Source of the DNA: an uncultured archaeon
GTDB taxonomy: Archaea; Thermoproteota; Nitrososphaeria_A; Caldarchaeales; Calditenuaceae
Assembly: GCA_937921685.1 (NCBI GenBank)
Contig: CAKZUF010000032.1
Span: forward strand, 1 to 38,170
Length of the DNA stretch: 38,170 nt
Reading direction: 5' to 3'
Shown: positions 1-7,995 of the stretch, piece by piece
How the letters are laid out: each line of letters opens with the position of its first letter
How positions within the stretch are numbered: the stretch's first letter is position 1
Program-made: the position numbers and the translations under genes
Notes under the pieces: generated by a model
Seen by the model: the letters and a program-made list of their open reading frames with translations, nothing else
What the model was told of the DNA's origin: nothing
The model's database searches: none

Positions 1-2
1 TC

Positions 3-116
3 GGCCTAGCACTAGCCGCCTTCCTCAGCCTCCTCTTCCTAGGCGAGTCAGTCACTTGGACGAAAATCCTCGGAATAGCAATGGGCATAGGCGCAGTCAT
101 CCTCCTATCCCGCTAA
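3..116 (+). CDS. C-terminal end of an EamA/DMT-type membrane transporter (truncated by window start)
   Basis: Open frame from the window edge reads GLALAAFLSLLFLGESVTWTKILGIAMGIGAVILLSR*, typical of the last two helices of EamA permeases (…GE…T..…G…I..G..L..R). Confidence 0.6.
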   Translation, partial: GLALAAFLSLLFLGESVTWTKILGIAMGIGAVILLSR

Positions 117-266
117 CACCCATTACCAGGAAGTTGACTCCCGTTTCCCATTCCAGCCCTTAGAACGCCACCAACAGCATTCCCCCAGGACCTAAACAGC
201 CGGAAAGCATTTAAACACATGTAACATTTTTACCATAGTTAAGGGATTGTTCCTGCTGGGAGAGGC

Positions 267-1397
267 TTGACGACAGATCTGAAGAGGGAGTTGTTGAGGC
301 TTCTTGACGAGGATGAGGAGTTTAGATACGCGGTGGCGGGTAGAATAGGTATACTGGAGATACTGAAGCGTCTCGACAGGCTGGAGGAGGGGCAGAACAG
401 GCTATGGGAAAACCAGAACAAGCTATGGGAGAGCCAGAATAGGCTTTGGGAGGAAGTTAGAAGCTTGAGGGAGGGGCAGAACAAGCTGTGGGAGAGCCAG
501 AACAAGCTTTGGGAGGGACAGAACAGGCTATGGGAGGAGGTTAGAAGTTTAAGGGAGGGGCAGAACAGGCTATGGGAGAACCAGAACAAGCTGTGGGAGA
601 ACCAGAACAGGCTGTGGGAAGAGGTTAGGAGTTTAAGAGAGGGGCAGAACAAGCTGTGGGAAGAAGTTAAAAGTCTAAGGGAGGGACAGAACAGGCTATG
701 GGAGGAGGTTAGAAGTTTAAGGGAGGGACAGAACAGGCTTTGGGAGAACCAGAACAAGCTTTGGGAGAACCAGAATAGGCTTTGGGAGGAGGTTAGGAGT
801 TTAAGAGAGGGACAAAATAAGCTGTGGGAAGAGGTTAAAAGCCTAAGGGAGGAGCAGAACAGGCTGTGGGAGAGCCAGAATAAGCTTTGGGAGAACCAGA
901 ACAGGCTTTGGGAGGGACAGAATAGGCTCTGGGAGGAGGTTAGGGATTTGAGGAGGGCTTATCAGACGTTGAGTAGAAAGGTTTCAGCAGGCTTTGCTGA
1001 GCTTGGGTCTGCCTTGGGTGTCACATACGAGATGCATGCGGCGGCCTACATACAGGTCCTACTAGAAGAGCTTGGATACCCCGATGTCAGGGTTGGTAGA
1101 GGATGGGTCGTGAAGAATGGCCAGGTACTTGAGATAGATGTATTTTGCGAAGAACCTCTAGTCGTGGGAGAAGTGACGAGCAGGCTTAGGGATGAAGCTG
1201 AAATGGATAGGGAAATTGCCAAGTTATTGGAGAGGGTAGAAGCAGTATCATCAAAATACGGCAAGAAACCATTCATGACGATATTATCCGTTGGAGTTGC
1301 TCCGGAAAAACTTGTTGAGAAGCTGAGGGCAGAGACGGAGAAAAACGGCATCAAACTAATCTTGGGAAGGGAGATAGAGGAGGCGCTACAAATCTAG
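267..1397 (+). CDS. Coiled-coil heptad-repeat protein with C-terminal PD-(D/E)XK nuclease-like domain (DUF3782-like)
   Basis: 376-aa ORF, TTG start; 28 consecutive heptads of QN[RK]LWE / EVRSLRE type followed by a globular domain with EIDVFCEEPLVVGEVTSRL. Confidence 0.7.
   Translation: MTTDLKRELLRLLDEDEEFRYAVAGRIGILEILKRLDRLEEGQNRLWENQNKLWESQNRLWEEVRSLREGQNKLWESQNKLWEGQNRLWEEVRSLREGQNRLWENQNKLWENQNRLWEEVRSLREGQNKLWEEVKSLREGQNRLWEEVRSLREGQNRLWENQNKLWENQNRLWEEVRSLREGQNKLWEEVKSLREEQNRLWESQNKLWENQNRLWEGQNRLWEEVRDLRRAYQTLSRKVSAGFAELGSALGVTYEMHAAAYIQVLLEELGYPDVRVGRGWVVKNGQVLEIDVFCEEPLVVGEVTSRLRDEAEMDREIAKLLERVEAVSSKYGKKPFMTILSVGVAPEKLVEKLRAETEKNGIKLILGREIEEALQI
384..971 (+). repeat. In-frame 21-bp tandem repeat (28 heptads) encoding a long coiled coil
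   Basis: Residues 40-235 parse without a break as (W/R)E(G/N/S/E)QN(R/K)L or WEEV(R/K)SL heptads; unit at DNA level is like gggcagaacaggctatgggag. Confidence 0.9.
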
Positions 1398-1465
1398 CCA
1401 GACTACCGTAACAATCTCCTATAGTTTCTCTGAGCAATTAACGGTAATATCCAAATAAGGCATGG

Positions 1466-1684
1466 TTACCCACCCCCTGTCCCTATTTTCTCGTCAGACA
1501 ACCTCCTACCAGTCCTCCTCTCCCACTCTTCGATAGAAACCCCATACACCGCTTGAATCCTATCCCTATACCAGGCAGGAACAACATTAAACGAGCAGAA
1601 TGGCACAATTCTATTATCCAGCGTGAGGTAGTAGATGTCACACCGCCTCAGCCTCTCCTCGTCTTGGTTGTGTGGGTCATGGTT
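1466..1684 (-). pseudogene. Orphan C-terminal fragment resembling tetraether-synthase (Tes)/MJ0619-type radical SAM proteins
   Basis: Minus-strand frame not in the ORF track: NHDPHNQDEERLRRCDIYYLTLDNRIVPFCSFNVVPAWYRDRIQAVYGVSIEEWERRTGRRLSDEKIGTGGG*, preceded directly by an in-frame TAA; the RC-x-I-x-Y…DxRIVPFCxFNVxPxWYRD pattern is recalled from the C-termini of that family. Confidence 0.5.
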
Positions 1685-2081
1685 TTAAGCTGGGTGATCG
1701 CCGTGCCAGTTCTGGAATATAAAATCTTCTGACAAGGAGATATAGAAAGTAACGGAAGAGTAGGGGCACAAGCAAGAGAAGTAGCATTAGAGAGTTTTGA
1801 AGTACCGTACCATAGTGTCCGGCAAACAGCGAAAATACACTAACTGCAGCTATGGAGAGGATGAATAATAGGGTAGCAACTAACTCCAGTCCAACCAGAC
1901 GGTTCGGGAGATAAATTATGTAATCACCGTTATGTTTGCTTACCGCTATTGGACTCATTCTAAGCCATTTGAATACCGGCATGCCCTCACTTCTTAGATA
2001 GGCAATATACCTGTAAACGGACCGCTCTCTCACATCCAAGGCATTCGCTACATATCTTACCAAGAACCAACGCTCCTTCAT
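1677..2081 (-). CDS. Small protein with N-terminal HTH-like region and two C-terminal TM helices (membrane-associated regulator?)
   Basis: 134 aa; N-term VRYVANALDVRERSVYRYIAYLRSEG is HTH-like, followed by two hydrophobic stretches. Confidence 0.5.
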   Translation of the reverse strand: MKERWFLVRYVANALDVRERSVYRYIAYLRSEGMPVFKWLRMSPIAVSKHNGDYIIYLPNRLVGLELVATLLFILSIAAVSVFSLFAGHYGTVLQNSLMLLLLLVPLLFRYFLYLLVRRFYIPELARRSPSLKP

Positions 2082-2147
2082 CCCGTGAAAATCCTGGTCA
2101 AGAATCCAGAGAAGCTCCCTGCAACTCCCCTTGATTTTCGTGCCCTT

Positions 2148-2419
2148 GAGCGATTAGCAAACATAAGAGTTGTTACATAGTTTATATCCCGAACCGTCTG
2201 GTTGGACTGGAATGTATAGCCGCGCTCATGTTCATCGTCTCACTAACGGGTGTTGGTGTATTTTCGCTGATTATCGTACAATACTCCATGACATTTCAAA
2301 GCGCTCTACACCTGCTTCTACTAACCATACCTCTACTATTACGATACTTTCTATATCTACGTGTCAGAAGATTCTACATTCCAGAAATTGCGCGGCGAAC
2401 ACATACCATAAGACCATAG
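2148..2419 (+). pseudogene. Inverted, N-terminally truncated copy of the 1677-2081 gene
   Basis: Frame reads AISKHKSCYIVYIPNRLVGLECIAALMFIVS…RYFLYLRVRRFYIPEIARRTHTIRP*, aligning with AVSKHNGDYIIYLPNRLVGLELVATLLFILS…RYFLYLLVRRFYIPELARRSPSLKP*; a 24-nt block (cccgaaccgtctggttggactgga, 2188-2211) matches 1885-1908 inverted; in-frame TGA upstream and no HTH region. Confidence 0.75.
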
Positions 2420-2701
2420 TACAACGCAACCTTCATAAACTCAAGTTATGAAAGTTATGGCTATTAATGAAATGTTCCATTTGGATTTGGGAATAGGTAT
2501 GGTCTTCTCCGCTTATTTCTCTGGGGGTTTCACAAGGATATAGTTTTGAGCAGTCATCTCAACGAAGCTCTCTGAGCCGTTTCCTTCGTAGAAGATTCTT
2601 ATTTGAAATGGGGCGGTAAAGCTGAAAAGATGGAGGACGGTCGCCGTTTTTAAAGTCAGCCACCCATAAACGATTATTTACCGCTGCTTCAGACACAAGT
2701 T

Positions 2702-3463
2702 GTGGCAAGGTATCTACAGGTTTTTCGCGAGGGATTATTGACATGGGTTGTCTTCAACAGGCCTGAGAAGCTGAACGCCCTCAACGAGGAGATGTGGAAA
2801 GAGCTTCACGGGGTCGTGACACGTTTAAGCCTAGACGGCTCAAGGGCTGTGGCGTTCACCGGGGTTGGAAGGGCTTTCTCAGCAGGTGATGACATTGCCG
2901 AAATGGTGTTTCTGAAAAACTTAGAGAGGTCTGTGGAGTTTTTCGACAGGATACAAAAGACCTTGGACGCCTTGTTAGAGTTGGAGAAGCCCGTCATCGC
3001 TGGTGTCAACGGCTTGGCCTACGGTGGCGGATGCGAGCTGCTGCTTTTGGCAGACGTGGTGGTTGCCTCCGAAGACGCCGTGTTTGCGTTGCCCGAGGCT
3101 AGGCTCGGGCTTATACCTCCCGTAGCTCTCTCAATAGGCGGGCATGTTCTCGGCTTAAGAAGAATCTCAAGGCTTGTCTTTACAGGTGAGGCCATAGATG
3201 CGCGTGAAGCCCTATCGATAGGGCTGGTCGACTACGTTGTTCCCAAAGAAGCTGTGAGAGATAAAGTCGTAGAAGTGGCTGGAAAGATATCCCTCAACGG
3301 GCCGGGGGCTGTGAAATTCATGAAGAGATGGCTTGCTAGGGGCAGGTCTCAGTCTATCCGAGAAGCATTAAGAGAGCTGTCTGCTTTAGCTGTCTCTGAC
3401 GAAGCCGTTGAAGGTATGAGGGCGTTTGTGGAGAAGAGAAAGCCGTCATGGGCATTACAATAA
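2702..3463 (+). CDS. Enoyl-CoA hydratase/isomerase (crotonase) family protein
   Basis: GTG start; NRPEKLNALN, AFSAGDDIAEM, GLAYGGGCELLLLADVVVAS, PEARLGLIP motifs. Confidence 0.9.
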   Translation: MARYLQVFREGLLTWVVFNRPEKLNALNEEMWKELHGVVTRLSLDGSRAVAFTGVGRAFSAGDDIAEMVFLKNLERSVEFFDRIQKTLDALLELEKPVIAGVNGLAYGGGCELLLLADVVVASEDAVFALPEARLGLIPPVALSIGGHVLGLRRISRLVFTGEAIDAREALSIGLVDYVVPKEAVRDKVVEVAGKISLNGPGAVKFMKRWLARGRSQSIREALRELSALAVSDEAVEGMRAFVEKRKPSWALQ

Positions 3464-3737
3464 TAAACATATTATTAATCGCTGGAGGTTGTGTTTGATG
3501 ATGAGTCCGGAAGCTTTGTCCAAGATTCTTACATTTTTTGTTGAACACGTCGATACTGTTAACGTAGTAGAACCAAATTAAGTATTATGTCTCATTTGGT
3601 TTGGTTTTGAGTAGTGTGTTGCTATTGCTATTTCAGATGCTATGTTCTGTCGTGCAGGTATCATAGAAACGTTTTTAGCAACAAGGCTGTTAATCTCTAT
3701 GAATAGGCGCCGATAGATGGGAAAAATTTCTTATATA

Positions 3738-3765
3738 TTTCGAGTCGTATTACTCGACTCATACG
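3738..3765. promoter_or_regulatory. TATA-like element followed by overlapping palindromes
   Basis: ttatatattt (3731-3740) then GAGTCG(7 nt)CGACTC (3742-3747/3755-3760) and CGTAT(10 nt)ATACG (3746-3750/3761-3765). Confidence 0.35.
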
Positions 3766-3841
3766 GCACTCATTTTGAAAGCATAGCAGACGTTGCAAAG
3801 GTTCAATACCGGCTTTTCATAGATTAGTGAGCAGGTTTTCC

Positions 3842-4199
3842 TCACAGCATGAGGAGTTGCGCTTCTTTCAAAGCATTCTTTATCGGGTCCACTTCAAGCC
3901 CGAGTGCTTCCAGCGCTGTTATCCCGAGGATTGCTGCATCCTCTTTCTCTCCAAAGATCAGCGTTATACCCCCCCTTCCTGCCCATGAGCTCAACCTCCG
4001 CGACTCCTACCTCCCTCTCAACATCTCCGCCGAAAGCTCTGAACCTTCTCTTCTCAACTGGCTTGAGCCCTATGGATTCGAGTAGGGTCTTTGGCACAAC
4101 CGTGTAGATCGCTCCAGTATCGACAACGCCTTCTACATCTATATACCTCTCCTTCTCCATGGGGTTTATAATCCTGAACTTGACCCTGACAAAGCCCAC
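3842..4199 (-). pseudogene. Clan AA (retropepsin-like) aspartic protease, frameshifted at a C7/G7 run
   Basis: ORF 3894-4199 begins MGFVRVKFRIINP…VEGVVDTGAIYTVVPKTLLESIGLKP…FGGDVEREVGVAEVELMGRKGG; removing one base of the C7 run (~3969-3975) restores …GGITLIFGEKEDAAILGITALEALGLEVDPIKNALKEAQLLML*. Confidence 0.75.
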
Positions 4200-4509
4200 G
4201 CAGGCTCGTTTAACAAGTTGCTCGCCTCTTACTTAAAGATTCGCCTTGATTGATCAGAGGGTACGTCAACTTATGCCTCTCTCGACAGGTCTAGTCTTTA
4301 AGTCAGGGTATGGATCTCATTGATTGTGTGGTGGATGTTTTGCCCGTCTTTTCAGAATCTTCACCATTAGCTTCTACATCTGGTATTGATAGAGATGCGC
4401 TGAACTCTAGTGGAATATATTTGTTTTAAACATCCTCCATATTATTCTCCCTTTTTTTGGGCTGGATCTTTCCTACACCTTTAATAGCTGTGTTTTCTTC
4501 TACCCATTT

Positions 4510-4950
4510 CTATCTTCTCCGTATTCCGGGGAGTTTTAGAGGTATGAACCTGAGCCCAAGAGTATTAGCGAGGATTTGGACTGCGTAGTCGTCGGTGACG
4601 ACATATACTTCTTTAAACTTTTTTGACAAGTCCAGGGCGGTGGCGAGTATTGACTCGTCTGTCTCCGACAACTCGTAGCCTCTCCTCTTAGAGGCCTCTC
4701 TGACGGCCGCTAAAGCCTCTGTGGAGGGCTCTATCGTTTTGATGATGCCAGACGCTAGCATAGCTTCTAACCGGGCCACCTGTATCTCTCCGTAGACAAC
4801 CTCCTTAACCGCTAGGTCTGTAGTGTAGAGGTTTTCACCTCCCCTGAAGCCCAGTAGAAGGGCGGCCGTGTCTAGGATGTAGGCTCTCCTATAGTCCGAG
4901 TCTCCTCTTAATCCTTTTTTCAAGGAGTGAGACCCCTGAGGTTCTGACAA
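4510..4950 (-). CDS. Nob1-like PIN-domain ribonuclease (no zinc ribbon)
   Basis: LDTAALLLGF…LYTTDLAVKEV…SETDESILATALDL…VVTDDYAVQILANTLGLRF; PIN acidic residues D, E, ETD, D present. True start may be internal (TTG before KKGLRGD). Confidence 0.8.
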   Translation of the reverse strand: MSEPQGSHSLKKGLRGDSDYRRAYILDTAALLLGFRGGENLYTTDLAVKEVVYGEIQVARLEAMLASGIIKTIEPSTEALAAVREASKRRGYELSETDESILATALDLSKKFKEVYVVTDDYAVQILANTLGLRFIPLKLPGIRRR

Positions 4951-5740
4951 GCACGGTGCTGTAGCGTGACTTGGAGACTGTTAGCTCGCCGCTTTCAAAC
5001 TCGCGCCTGATTAGGCCGTCGATCACTACGCAGAAGGGCCCCCTTCTCATTCGCATAAAAATCATCCTGTGGGCTGAAAAAACCATTGGCCGGATGTTCG
5101 TTATGGGGGCTACTGGGGTGGCTATAATCAGTTCCAGCTCCTCGTCCACGAGTGGCCCACCTAGGGAGGTGTTGTAGCCCGTAGATCCGACAGGTGTTGA
5201 GAAGACCATGCCGTCCGCAACGAGGTTTTGAAGCCTAAGCCTCTCCACCTCTAGGTCAAACTCGACCACCTTACCAGGCATGGAGTTTGAGACATAGGCT
5301 TCATTGACTGCATCCGTTATGCGTTCGCCGTCGATTGATATGTCAAGCCTCATGAGCCTATCCAGCTTATAGTTTCCTACCAGCAGCGACTTCACGGCCC
5401 GGTCAGCCTCTACAGGCGTAACGTCTGCAAGATATCCTCCCCTTCCATAAGATATCGCGAGAACAGGGGTCTCGGGATCTTCCAGCGAGTGGATCGAGGA
5501 GAGTATGGTGCCGTCCCCCCCGAGGACTATTAGGAAGTCGCAGCTGAGAGGTCCCACACCTCTCATACCCTCCGCCTCGTAGAGATCATATTCGTAGCCA
5601 TGTTCCTCGATGATTTTTCTTAGCTCAGCCGCTTTACTCTCCGCCCCCACCTTGTCTCTTCTATACACAATTATAACATACAACTCCGCCCCCGTATTGT
5701 CCTGCCATCTGATAAAGCCATCGCCCCCTGCGCTCGGCAC
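4889..5740 (-). CDS. nadK: NAD kinase
   Basis: LIVLGGDGTILSSIH, NEAYVSN, ADGMVFSTPVGSTGYNTSLGGPLV, PVAPITNIRPMV motifs. Confidence 0.92.
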   Translation of the reverse strand: MPSAGGDGFIRWQDNTGAELYVIIVYRRDKVGAESKAAELRKIIEEHGYEYDLYEAEGMRGVGPLSCDFLIVLGGDGTILSSIHSLEDPETPVLAISYGRGGYLADVTPVEADRAVKSLLVGNYKLDRLMRLDISIDGERITDAVNEAYVSNSMPGKVVEFDLEVERLRLQNLVADGMVFSTPVGSTGYNTSLGGPLVDEELELIIATPVAPITNIRPMVFSAHRMIFMRMRRGPFCVVIDGLIRREFESGELTVSKSRYSTVLVRTSGVSLLEKRIKRRLGL

Positions 5741-5753
5741 AAATCCCCGCCCC

Positions 5754-6908
5754 TCAGAGCTCTTCAGCCATGCCGGTCTTCCTGAGAAGGTTGTATGCGC
5801 CTGGTGGTGTGAGGGGGGCGTGGTGCAGTATGGTGTATCTCTCTGGGCGGAGGTTTTTGCACTCGAGTAGGGCTTTTACAGCCACTTCTTCCGAGACCTT
5901 GATGTCCTCAATCCTTGTCGGCGCCCCCACCCGCGTGAGGTATCCCCTAAGCTCTTGGAACGTAAGCTCGAACCCCTGTTGAGGAGGGGAGTCGAAGTCC
6001 TCATACCTAGCCGCCATTAGAATAGCCCCTAACCCGACCTGCTCGCCATGTAGCCCTACGCCCTCTCCAACCATGTCGATGTAGTGTGAGAAGAGGTGCT
6101 CCGCGCCGGAGCATGGTCTCGACGACTCCACCAAGGCCATGGCGAGCCCACACCTTACCGCTGCAGAGGCTAGGAGCGAGATATCCCCGCCACCCGCATC
6201 GATGAATCTCCTAATTTCCAGCAGGGCTGTTGCCGTGAGGTCGAATGTGGTCTTGCAGAAGTATTCATCCTTAACGAGGTGGCCGAGTATCCAGTCTCTA
6301 AGGGATGTCGACTTGGCTAGGATGTCGGCGCAGCCGGATGCGATGAGCCTCTGCGGCGACCTGCTGATCAGGGGGGCTGTTATTACTACTCTCTGGGGCG
6401 GGGTGGCCATCAGGCTGGTCCTCCTAGAGCCTATGAGGATTGATGCGACTGGTGAGGATATCCCGTCGTGGGAGATGGTTGTTGGAATGGAGATGAAGGG
6501 TATGCCCAGCCTGTGGGCCGCGTATTTGCATACATCTATCACCGTGCCTCCGCCAACCGCAACAGCGAGAACGCAGCCGGAGGCAACCCTCTCAAGCCCT
6601 GAGACCGTCGCAAGGTCCGCCTTCTCAGCCTCAAAAACTATAGGGTCAAAACCATGTTTAGAGAAATGCACTTTGACAGTCTCACCGGCAATGGCTCGCG
6701 TCTTAGGTCCAGTCACCACCACTACCGGGCCGCGGGGCTCCACCTCCCCTACCACTAAGTCAAGAAGCTCGTCAAGCGAGTCGCCGAAAAGAATCTGGCG
6801 CGTTGCGACTCTATGTACCCTGCCACAGCTGCAGTCGAACTCCTCTCCGAGCCTGATCTCTGGGACAGTCAGCAGGAGGGGTGGCATGGAGGAGCTAAAG
6901 CTCATCAT
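5754..6908 (-). CDS. egsA: sn-glycerol-1-phosphate dehydrogenase
   Basis: VAVGGGTVIDVCKYAAHRLGIPFISIPTTISHDGISSPVASI and metal-binding GAEHLFSHYID / GLHGEQVGLG. Confidence 0.93.
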   Translation of the reverse strand: MMSFSSSMPPLLLTVPEIRLGEEFDCSCGRVHRVATRQILFGDSLDELLDLVVGEVEPRGPVVVVTGPKTRAIAGETVKVHFSKHGFDPIVFEAEKADLATVSGLERVASGCVLAVAVGGGTVIDVCKYAAHRLGIPFISIPTTISHDGISSPVASILIGSRRTSLMATPPQRVVITAPLISRSPQRLIASGCADILAKSTSLRDWILGHLVKDEYFCKTTFDLTATALLEIRRFIDAGGGDISLLASAAVRCGLAMALVESSRPCSGAEHLFSHYIDMVGEGVGLHGEQVGLGAILMAARYEDFDSPPQQGFELTFQELRGYLTRVGAPTRIEDIKVSEEVAVKALLECKNLRPERYTILHHAPLTPPGAYNLLRKTGMAEEL

Positions 6909-7009
6909 CTATGCGGCTTAAAAATTATAACTCCGTGACCCCCTACCTACCCCCAGGCGCGGCATCAAAGGATATTAATCATTTATACCTGCTGAGACAG
7001 TCTAAATCT

Positions 7010-7975
7010 ATGTCCAGAAACCCGGGTGAAGCTAAGCGGTTTTATCCGATAGACTCCCTAAAATCACCCCGCTTCACCGGCCCCTACACTTTTGCGAGGC
7101 TGCCTCATACTCGGGACTTGGAGGGGGTTGATGCAGTGTTCATTGGCATCCCCTTTGACGGCGGTGTTATCTTCAGGCCGGGGGCGAGGCTCGGGCCGGC
7201 GGCGGTCAGGCAGGCGTCGCTCCTCCTACGCCTCTATAACCCATACCTCAAGGTTAAGCCCTTTGACGTCCTAAACGTGGCCGATTATGGGGACATAAAC
7301 ACGGTGCCAAGCAGTGTAGAGTCGACGTATCAGAGCGTCTCGAGGGAGCTGAAACTTGTCTACGAGAGGGGGATTACGCCGCTGGCGTGTGGCGGAGACC
7401 ATTCGATAACCCTCCCACTACTCAGGGAGGCGTCGAAAACCTATGGTAAACTGGCTCTTATACACGTTGACGCCCATCTAGACATGGTTGACCAGCACTT
7501 CTCCCAGAAATATACGCACGGGACAGTTTTTAGGAGGGCATATGAGGAGGGGCTAATAGACCCGCACAGGTCGGTTCACGTGGGTATTAGGGGCAGCCTC
7601 TACTCGGAGGATGAGATAAGCGAAGCTGAGTCCCTCGGTTTTCAAGTCATTACTATGAGATCCGTCGAGGAGAGGGGCTTGGAGGCTGTCTGCAGAGAGA
7701 TTAGGAGGAGGGTTGGAGGAGGCGCGGCATATCTATCATTCGACATAGACGCCTGTGACCCGTCATGCGCCCCTGGAACTGGCACGCCAGAGGTGGGAGG
7801 TTTTACTTCACGGGAGGCCCTAAGACTCTTACACGGCCTAGCCGGCCTAGAGTTTGTAGGCTTCGACCTGGTGGAGGTCGCCCCGCCCTACGATCACGGC
7901 GAGATAACTGCGATCCTAGCCGCCAACCTAATCTACGAGTTCATATCACTCAAAGCCTTAACAAAGAGGAGATAA
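7010..7975 (+). CDS. speB: Ureohydrolase family protein (agmatinase-like)
   Basis: GGDHSITLP, HVDAHLDMVDQ…YTHGTVFRRA, SFDIDACDPSCAPGTGTPEVGG Mn-site motifs; ATG at 7010 follows a TATA-like atttata, so the ORF-track start at 6911 is probably too long. Confidence 0.85.
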   Translation: MSRNPGEAKRFYPIDSLKSPRFTGPYTFARLPHTRDLEGVDAVFIGIPFDGGVIFRPGARLGPAAVRQASLLLRLYNPYLKVKPFDVLNVADYGDINTVPSSVESTYQSVSRELKLVYERGITPLACGGDHSITLPLLREASKTYGKLALIHVDAHLDMVDQHFSQKYTHGTVFRRAYEEGLIDPHRSVHVGIRGSLYSEDEISEAESLGFQVITMRSVEERGLEAVCREIRRRVGGGAAYLSFDIDACDPSCAPGTGTPEVGGFTSREALRLLHGLAGLEFVGFDLVEVAPPYDHGEITAILAANLIYEFISLKALTKRR

Positions 7976-7995
7976 AAAATGGTGGTGATGGGGTG

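Noticed and set aside
239-757. 172-aa minus-strand ORF (MFWFSQSLFCPSLKLL…)
   Set aside because: Antisense shadow of the 21-bp tandem repeat; its length is an artefact of periodic sequence with no stop in that frame.
1046-1354. Minus-strand 102-aa ORF
   Set aside because: Antisense to the nuclease-like domain; composition not protein-like.
2559-2744. Minus-strand 61-aa ORF
   Set aside because: No recognisable family and overlaps the crotonase start and promoter.
3484-3540. ATGATGA resembling a C/D-box sRNA C box
   Set aside because: No D/D' CTGA box at appropriate spacing.
3790-3830. GGTTCAATACC resembling a tRNA B box
   Set aside because: The flanking bases do not form a T-stem and no cloverleaf could be drawn around it.
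6139-6921. 260-aa plus-strand ORF antisense to egsA
   Set aside because: Low-complexity Ser/Thr/Pro-rich translation typical of antisense frames; egsA is clearly the real gene.
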